Shown: one piece after another, positions 20,113 to 24,168 of the stretch
How positions within the stretch are numbered: the stretch's first letter is position 1
Layout of the letters: each line of letters starts with the position of its first letter
NCBI GenBank assembly: GCA_900551225.1
Contig: URUZ01000022.1
Span: forward strand, 1 to 24,168
Source of the DNA: an uncultured Clostridium sp.
Lineage (GTDB): Bacteria; Bacillota; Clostridia; Lachnospirales; Lachnospiraceae
Direction of reading: 5' to 3'
Length of the DNA stretch: 24,168 nt
Program-made: the position numbers and the translations under genes
The notes under the pieces: generated by a model
What the model was told of the DNA's origin: nothing
Seen by the model: the letters and a program-made list of their open reading frames with translations, nothing else
Database searches by the model: none

Positions 20113-20742
20113 ATGTATACATGCGCAAAATGTGCGGTCACGGCCTGTAAAAAGGACGGAGAACGCAAACTTCCGAAGAACTGCCCCATGCGGGAAGAGC
20201 AGCTGCTGGAAGATTCCATGAAGACTTACAGGCAGCCGGAGAACGAGGCGTTTTATATCAGCGCCTCAGAGATCGAGGGACTGGGCCGTTTCCAGTGGGT
20301 GAGGGTGAAAGAGACCATGCTGCTCTGCCGCCGGATGGGCTATCACCGGATTGGCCTGGCCTTCTGCGGCGGCCTGCATAAGGAGGCCAAAATCCTCAGC
20401 TCTATTATGGAGCGGGAAGGATTCGAGGTGGTCTCCGTGATGTGCAAGGCCGGTGGGCAGGACAAGACCGCAGGCGGCATTTCCGAGAACTGCAAGGTAC
20501 ATCCGGGCAGCTTTGAAGCCATGTGCAACCCCGTATTCCAGGCTAAGCTGTTAAACAGCCAGAACACGGAGTTCAACATCGCTGTGGGCCTGTGCGTGGG
20601 CCATGACTCCCTGTTTTACAAATACTCGGACGCGCTGGTCACCACTCTGGTGGCCAAGGACCGGGTGCTGGCCCACAACCCTGTGGGGGCGCTGTACTGC
20701 GCGGATGGGTATTTTAAGGACCGGTTGAATCTGGATATGTAG
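20113..20742 (+). CDS. DUF1847 family protein with N-terminal Cys-rich metal site
   Basis: This 209-residue protein matches the uncharacterised DUF1847 family found in anaerobes. The N terminus has C4, C7, C12 and C24 (CAKCAVTAC ... CP), a likely zinc or iron-sulfur site. The rest alternates strands and helices in a Rossmann-like pattern (YHRIGLAFCGGLHKEAKIL, NIAVGLCVGHDSLFYKYS, VTTLVAKDRVLAHNPVGALY) with several more conserved cysteines. The start ATG 20113 follows GAGGAGG at a normal distance, directly after the tandem repeat RNA. It is the last gene of the hdr-flx-frd run and precedes a terminator-like hairpin. Its role is unknown; a redox or metal-related accessory function for the iron-sulfur-rich operon is only a guess from context. 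Confidence 0.85.
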   Translation: MYTCAKCAVTACKKDGERKLPKNCPMREEQLLEDSMKTYRQPENEAFYISASEIEGLGRFQWVRVKETMLLCRRMGYHRIGLAFCGGLHKEAKILSSIMEREGFEVVSVMCKAGGQDKTAGGISENCKVHPGSFEAMCNPVFQAKLLNSQNTEFNIAVGLCVGHDSLFYKYSDALVTTLVAKDRVLAHNPVGALYCADGYFKDRLNLDM

Positions 20743-20764
20743 AAAGATCTGGATATGTAGAAAG
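20729..20764 (+). repeat. 18-bp tandem duplication across the DUF1847 stop codon
   Basis: ATCTGGATATGTAGAAAG occurs at 20729-20746 and again at 20747-20764. The first copy encodes the last codons and stop of the DUF1847 protein, and the second is an untranslated echo. It looks like a recent slippage duplication without effect on the protein. Confidence 0.9.
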
Positions 20765-20768
20765 CCGT

Positions 20769-20805
20769 AAAGGGCGCTTCCTGTGGTTTGCAGGGAGCGC
20801 CCTTT
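20769..20805. terminator. Hairpin terminator between convergent genes
   Basis: AAAGGGCGCT (20769-20778) pairs with AGCGCCCTTT (20796-20805), and an inner CCTG/CAGG extends the stem. The T tract is short (TTTGG on +, TTTACGG on the minus strand), so it may be a modest bidirectional terminator serving both the DUF1847 gene and the convergent Rpn gene. Confidence 0.65.
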
Positions 20806-20823
20806 GGTGTGGAAGTGGTACGG

Positions 20824-21747
20824 TTAAATAATCTGGTCCATGAAGGCCTGGACTGTTTCAGCACGGGCAGCCAGCTTCAGCCATGCCCGTAAAATGGTAT
20901 GATCGGTTTCACTTCGTATACGCTGTTCCAGTTCCGGGGGAACGGGGTCCAGATCATGCAGAAGGGACAGAATATTTTCTCTATTTTCTTCGGCGATACC
21001 TGATGCCTTGCCTTCTTCGAAACTGATCTGTTTTTCACTTTTAATATGAAGTTCCTCATCATATTCCGACAAGATCATTTCTCTCACCTCCTCCCGATGC
21101 TTCAGCAAAAATCCTTTTAAGATATTGTGGTTGATACATTCATCGACTGCCCGGTCCACGGCAGCTTCCAGCCTGAGGCCCTGATCCAGGCCCTGGCGGA
21201 CTTCATTGACAAGATACGCGTATTCATAGAGCTTCCGGCAGCTCTTTAAAATCTGCTGGTTGTGCCCATAGTTGATGTTCAGAACCACGGCCGTACACTC
21301 CAGACAGGGTGAAGCCGCTGTCTCTGGGAAGAAGGAATCGGATAAGCGCAGTTCCGTCCTGTCCGGTATTTTCCGGCGGCCATTGTAAAAGACAATATAG
21401 CGTGGTACCGGAAGCTCCAGACGTTTCTGGGAATAGAGATCCAGCTGCTGTTCCTTTAGATACCCCTGATAGAGGCGGCTGAAGTAGAAAAGACCGCGCA
21501 GCGGCATATTGGGGCACCACGTACTCTGAGCTTCGTACAGATTTAAATACCGGCCGATGAGGAAGGAAATATCGTTTTTCATTCCCATAAACAAAACATC
21601 ATCGATTGTTGTGACTGTCAGATCCTCTGTCCGGTCATAGTGAGACCCGTTGATGGCATTGTAGAGCTCCAGCAGTTCCTGTTTCCCGCTGAAGATCATC
21701 CGGAACAGATCGTCCTTATAGGTGCGGTTGACATGCACATTTGTCAT
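20824..21747 (-). CDS. Rpn family recombination-promoting nuclease / PD-(D/E)XK transposase-like protein
   Basis: This 307-residue protein belongs to the Rpn/PDDEXK nuclease family that is multi-copy in many Lachnospiraceae genomes. Typical segments are NRTYKDDLFRMIFSGKQELLELYNAING, DDVLFMGMKNDISFLI and LYEAQST, VPRYIVFYNG, and the C-terminal CINHNILKGFLLKHREEVREMILSEYDEE. The nuclease residues are likely D59, E72 and Q74 (D ... ExQ). I place the start at the ATG at 21745-21747 because AGGAG is 8 bases upstream; the frame stays open for 54 codons further, but without a ribosome site. Rpn proteins cut DNA and have been linked to recA-independent recombination and phage defence. No terminal inverted repeats or target duplication are visible, so it is not evidently inside an insertion sequence. 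Confidence 0.85.
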   Translation of the reverse strand: MTNVHVNRTYKDDLFRMIFSGKQELLELYNAINGSHYDRTEDLTVTTIDDVLFMGMKNDISFLIGRYLNLYEAQSTWCPNMPLRGLFYFSRLYQGYLKEQQLDLYSQKRLELPVPRYIVFYNGRRKIPDRTELRLSDSFFPETAASPCLECTAVVLNINYGHNQQILKSCRKLYEYAYLVNEVRQGLDQGLRLEAAVDRAVDECINHNILKGFLLKHREEVREMILSEYDEELHIKSEKQISFEEGKASGIAEENRENILSLLHDLDPVPPELEQRIRSETDHTILRAWLKLAARAETVQAFMDQII

Positions 21748-21836
21748 GAGCAGTTCTCCTTTCATTTTACTAAAGGTTGATGGGATTGTAAATATTTGTG
21801 GAGGGATGAATTCAGAAAAAGAATCATGAACCACGG

Positions 21837-21877
21837 AAGCCCGTAGCGGGCTTAGATACTCCCGGCAGATTGCCGGG
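21837..21877. other. Two consecutive small hairpins upstream of the Rpn gene
   Basis: AAGCCCG/CGGGCTT (21837-21843 with 21847-21853) and CCCGGCA/TGCCGGG (21861-21867 with 21871-21877) are perfect 7-bp stems, each with a 3-base loop, 7 bases apart. They lie between the Rpn and MerR genes. The role is unknown; candidates are REP-like elements, a terminator for the upstream MerR gene or an RNA leader. Confidence 0.5.
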
Positions 21878-22064
21878 AAGCAGAGTAAATATAAATCAGG
21901 ATAACACAAGTTTGAGAAACAGGCAATCGGTAAACGAAAAAATACAGGATTTCTTCCGCGCCTTGGCAGTGATTGAGAAATTGAGCGAGGAAGGGTACGC
22001 GGGCGGAGGATTTAGATCCATCAGCCCGCTGACCCATCCAGGCGGAAGGGAGAGAGAAAAATAG
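21878..22064 (+). pseudogene. Possible gene remnant on the + strand (low support)
   Basis: The 343-base gap between the Rpn and MerR genes has an open + strand frame ending at 22064 whose product includes NEKIQDFFRALAVIEKL and SEEGYAGGGF. The composition looks coding, but there is no convincing start codon with ribosome site and I recognise no family. It may be the 3' end of a decayed gene or chance. Apart from this and the twin hairpins I see nothing else in this gap. Confidence 0.2.
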
Positions 22065-22090
22065 TTTAGGATATTGACATTTCCCCTGCG

Positions 22091-22963
22091 TCAGGACTCC
22101 CGGCTCCTCAGATAAGCAAGCAGCGCGCTCCCAATAAAATCAGATGCCCCCTCCCCATATTTACGATCATTTACCGTAATGATATTGGGGTTTGTCCTAT
22201 AGGATTGCGCCATATAAGGCCAGTAGTTCTCCCCCATCTCGATCCCCTTGTTGGTCTCATTGACGTACTCCATCAGCTGCCCTGCCATCTCATATATCTC
22301 AGGAGATTCAGGGTCTTTGGCGAGGTCTGCCGTCAGCAGCCTGGTGAGCGCCTCGGTCTTATCAATGATCCTGTTTACCTCCTCCGGCTGAACCACTGGT
22401 CCCTTCTCCAGGAAATTCTTCATATTCTTTTCCATGGCACTGGTATAGTTCTCCAGGCTGCCGAACAATTTCACGGCAGATTCGGAAATAGTGCCCTCGT
22501 CCGCTTTCATAGCTGAAACCAGCTGGTCAAAGGTCTCCATGTTCCCAAGCCGCTCGATAATCTGGGCTTCATGGGTATTCTTAAATTCTTCCAGCACGCT
22601 GAAATATCTGCTCAAATCAAATTCCTCAAATTCCATACACGACTCTCCTTTTATAAGCCGGTCCAGCAGCCCCAGCAGGGCGTCCAGCCGGTCCCGTTTG
22701 ATCTGTATCAGCTCACGCTGCTTCTTAAAGGCAGCGTCCCTGTCAAAATGTGGGTTATCCATTATGGCCTTAATCTCTTTCAAGGTGAAATCCAGCTCCT
22801 TGAAAAATAAGATCTGCTGCAGGATGTCCAGAGACGTCTCGTCATACAGCCTGTACCCGGCCTCCGTCACATCGGACGGTTTAAACAGACCGATCTCGTC
22901 ATAGAACTGAAGCGCCCGCACACTGACCCCTGTCAGCGAGGAAACCTGTTTTACAGTCATCAT
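22091..22963 (-). CDS. MerR family transcriptional activator with TipAS ligand-binding domain
   Basis: This 290-residue regulator has a MerR winged-helix domain (VKQVSSLTGVSVRALQFYDE ... LFKPSDVTEAGYRLYDETSL, residues 3-50), a coiled-coil dimerisation helix to about residue 105, and a C-terminal TipAS domain (about 140-285) with the family end GENYWPYMAQSYRTNPNI. TipAS domains bind bulky drugs or lipophilic ligands and activate promoters with long spacers. Unlike TipA, which captures thiostrepton through a cysteine, this domain has no cysteine; the only one (ESCMEF) is in the linker. The start ATG at 22961-22963 has AGAAGGT 7 bases upstream. A 19-bp-spacer promoter lies directly upstream, so it should activate itself. 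No efflux pump is next to it. Confidence 0.92.
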   Translation of the reverse strand: MMTVKQVSSLTGVSVRALQFYDEIGLFKPSDVTEAGYRLYDETSLDILQQILFFKELDFTLKEIKAIMDNPHFDRDAAFKKQRELIQIKRDRLDALLGLLDRLIKGESCMEFEEFDLSRYFSVLEEFKNTHEAQIIERLGNMETFDQLVSAMKADEGTISESAVKLFGSLENYTSAMEKNMKNFLEKGPVVQPEEVNRIIDKTEALTRLLTADLAKDPESPEIYEMAGQLMEYVNETNKGIEMGENYWPYMAQSYRTNPNIITVNDRKYGEGASDFIGSALLAYLRSRES

Positions 22964-23008
22964 TGCATATACCTTCTTTCGGTGTTGAGTTCCGGATCTC
23001 TGATTCCT

Positions 23009-23039
23009 AATTTACACTATCACCATACGTGAGAGTCAA
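23009..23039 (-). promoter_or_regulatory. MerR-type promoter with 19-bp spacer
   Basis: On the minus strand, TTGACT (23034-23039) and TAAATT (23009-23014) are separated by 19 bases, the overlong spacing typical of MerR-activated promoters. The spacer contains the dyad TCAC-GTATG-GTGA, the expected binding site. It precedes the MerR/TipAS gene by about 45 bases, so this is probably an autoregulated promoter. Confidence 0.75.
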
Positions 23040-23053
23040 GGGTTTTTGGAAAA

Positions 23054-23914
23054 TTATTGCCGCGTAATATAAGTATCGTCACCCTTGCTGCTCTTCATAT
23101 ACTCCTTGGGGGTCTGCCCCAGGGACTTTTTAAACACCGTGGAGAAGTAGAGGGGATCGTTGAAGCCAACTGCGTAAGCGATCTCCTTTATGGTGCTCTT
23201 CTGACGGTCCATCAGGTTGCAGGCCTCCCGCAGGCGGAATTCCGTCAGATACTGCAGTGGGGAAATGGACAGGTGTGTCATGAACACCCGGTAGAGGCGG
23301 CTCCGGCAGATTCCGGTATGTCCGGCAATGTCGTTGATGGAGATGGATTCCTGGTAGTTGGAGGCGATAAAATCGCAGGCCCGCTGTACGTGCTCTATGC
23401 CGGAACGCGACTGAGAGGCCAGGGAGTCCCCGGCTTCCTGGATCAGAAAGGCGATAAATTCATATAGCCGGGAGGTCATGAGAATGATCTCATGGGCCTG
23501 GTGCCCCCGGCAGCTGTAGATATTCATCAGCAGTTCCTGCATCCGCTGCGGATCTTTCAGGGTGATCACCGGATTCTGCGGAGTGAAGCCCGTGGCGTTC
23601 ATCAGAATTCTGGCATCATTTCCGTTGAAGCCCACCCAGCAGAACTCCCAAGGATCGTTTAGGTCTGCCTGATAGTCAATGGGAAGGTTGGGGTAGATCA
23701 GGAACGCCTGCCCCTTTTGTACCGGATGCTGCCTGCCGCTCAGCGTATAGACGCCCCGCCCCTCCATCACAAAGTGGATGAGATAGAAGTCACGGATCTC
23801 CAGCCCCCTGTGAACGCCGCCGCTGCACTGCTGATGTCCGGTGCGGTATACCGACATGGAAGCCATGGTTCGGAATTGATTTTTAAACGAATATTTATAT
23901 TCATGCCCCTTCAT
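23054..23914 (-). CDS. AraC family transcriptional regulator with N-terminal cupin sensor
   Basis: This 286-residue protein has an N-terminal cupin-like ligand domain (about residues 30-105: FYLIHFVMEGRGVYTLSG, VQKGQAFLIYPNLPIDYQAD, PWEFCWVGFNG). The C-terminal two-helix-turn-helix AraC domain (about 172-275) includes ISINDIAGHTGICRSRLYRV and the signature IKEIAYAVGFNDPLYFSTVF followed by GQTPKEYM. Such regulators usually sense sugars or glycosides and control an adjacent transporter or glycosidase operon. Here the likely target lies beyond the contig end, read divergently. A purine-rich ribosome site (AAGGGGGA) precedes the ATG at 23912-23914. It runs toward the MerR gene but is probably separately expressed. 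Confidence 0.93.
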   Translation of the reverse strand: MKGHEYKYSFKNQFRTMASMSVYRTGHQQCSGGVHRGLEIRDFYLIHFVMEGRGVYTLSGRQHPVQKGQAFLIYPNLPIDYQADLNDPWEFCWVGFNGNDARILMNATGFTPQNPVITLKDPQRMQELLMNIYSCRGHQAHEIILMTSRLYEFIAFLIQEAGDSLASQSRSGIEHVQRACDFIASNYQESISINDIAGHTGICRSRLYRVFMTHLSISPLQYLTEFRLREACNLMDRQKSTIKEIAYAVGFNDPLYFSTVFKKSLGQTPKEYMKSSKGDDTYITRQ

Positions 23915-24124
23915 TTTACGTCCCCCTTACCTCCATTTTATCATAGAAAAGCCGGCGTGGGATGTCAACCTGAGGGGGAATATATTTCATGATAAAATCG
24001 ATAAATGTGCATTAATTGTATGGAAATAATGCAATAATCAGAAAAACATGATTTTTATTGATAGCAAAATCAAAATAAAGATAAAACAGAAAAGAATTAA
24101 AATGGATTCAGCTGAATGTATGGT
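23915..24124. other. AT-rich region upstream of the AraC gene
   Basis: These 210 bases are clearly AT-richer than the genes around them and should hold the promoter of the AraC gene and possibly of a divergent operon cut off by the contig end. TTGATA near 24058 followed by AT-rich sequence is a weak candidate for a + strand promoter. I see no open reading frame or clear operator. Confidence 0.4.
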
Positions 24125-24168
24125 CTGTCTCTTATACACATCTGACGCTGCCGACGAGCGATCTAGTG
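24125..24168 (+). other. Untrimmed Nextera sequencing adapter (not genomic)
   Basis: CTGTCTCTTATACACATCT (24125-24143) is the Tn5 mosaic end. GACGCTGCCGACGA (24144-24157) completes the Nextera read-1 adapter, GCGATCTA (24158-24165) is the reverse complement of the i5 index TAGATCGC (N501/S501), and GTG begins the P5 tail. These bases are a library artefact at a contig end and should be removed. Confidence 0.97.

Noticed and set aside
20824..21747. Rpn gene as part of a complete insertion sequence
   Set aside because: No terminal inverted repeats or target-site duplication can be seen on either side, and Rpn-type genes are commonly found alone.

Overview
The window looks like an assembled contig from a high-GC, strictly anaerobic gut-type clostridium, most likely a Lachnospiraceae member of the Enterocloster/Clostridium bolteae kind. 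The evidence is the soluble HdrABC-Flx flavin machinery, strong AGGAGG-type ribosome binding sites with GTG/TTG starts, an Rpn-family nuclease of the type common in Lachnospiraceae, and TipAS-type MerR and AraC regulators. The genus is inferred from family resemblance, not from a marker gene. The last 44 bases are untrimmed Nextera adapter including an i5 index, so the right edge is a contig end and not biology.

Region 1 (1-8746, + strand) is an uptake-and-catabolism operon. It holds a tripartite tricarboxylate transporter (TctC, truncated at the left edge, then TctB and TctA), an MmgE/PrpD protein, a fumarate-lyase-superfamily enzyme, an enolase-superfamily acid-sugar dehydratase and a split UxaA-type dehydratase (SAF subunit plus large subunit). 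All four enzyme families eliminate or epimerise next to a carboxylate, so the substrate is probably a poly-carboxylate or sugar acid. Which one cannot be read from the sequence.

Region 2 (8747-9709) is an AT-rich, nearly gene-free stretch. It contains a sigma-70-type promoter with a terminator-like hairpin close behind it, a 167-nt almost fully paired hairpin rich in G-U pairs, a minus-strand small hydrophobic-peptide gene with its own promoter and ribosome site, a relic of that gene's 5' end, and a cluster of GntR-type TGGTATACCA operators before the next operon.

Region 3 (9710-20742, + strand) is the most interesting part. It is a tightly coupled run hdrB-hdrC-hdrA-flxD-flxC-flxB-flxA followed by a three-cluster iron-sulfur protein and a fumarate-reductase-type flavoprotein with an N-terminal extension. 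It continues with a short AspT/SucE-like transporter and a DUF1847 protein. I infer a soluble NAD(P)H-linked, probably flavin-bifurcating Hdr-Flx complex feeding a fumarate (or related enoate) reductase, with succinate exported by the transporter. The upstream operon could supply fumarate. Three 95-nt structured repeats with compensatory base changes sit in the two gaps flanking the transporter.

Region 4 (20743-24168) carries three minus-strand genes: an Rpn-family nuclease, a TipAS-type MerR regulator with a 19-bp-spacer promoter, and an AraC regulator. An AT-rich upstream region and the adapter follow.
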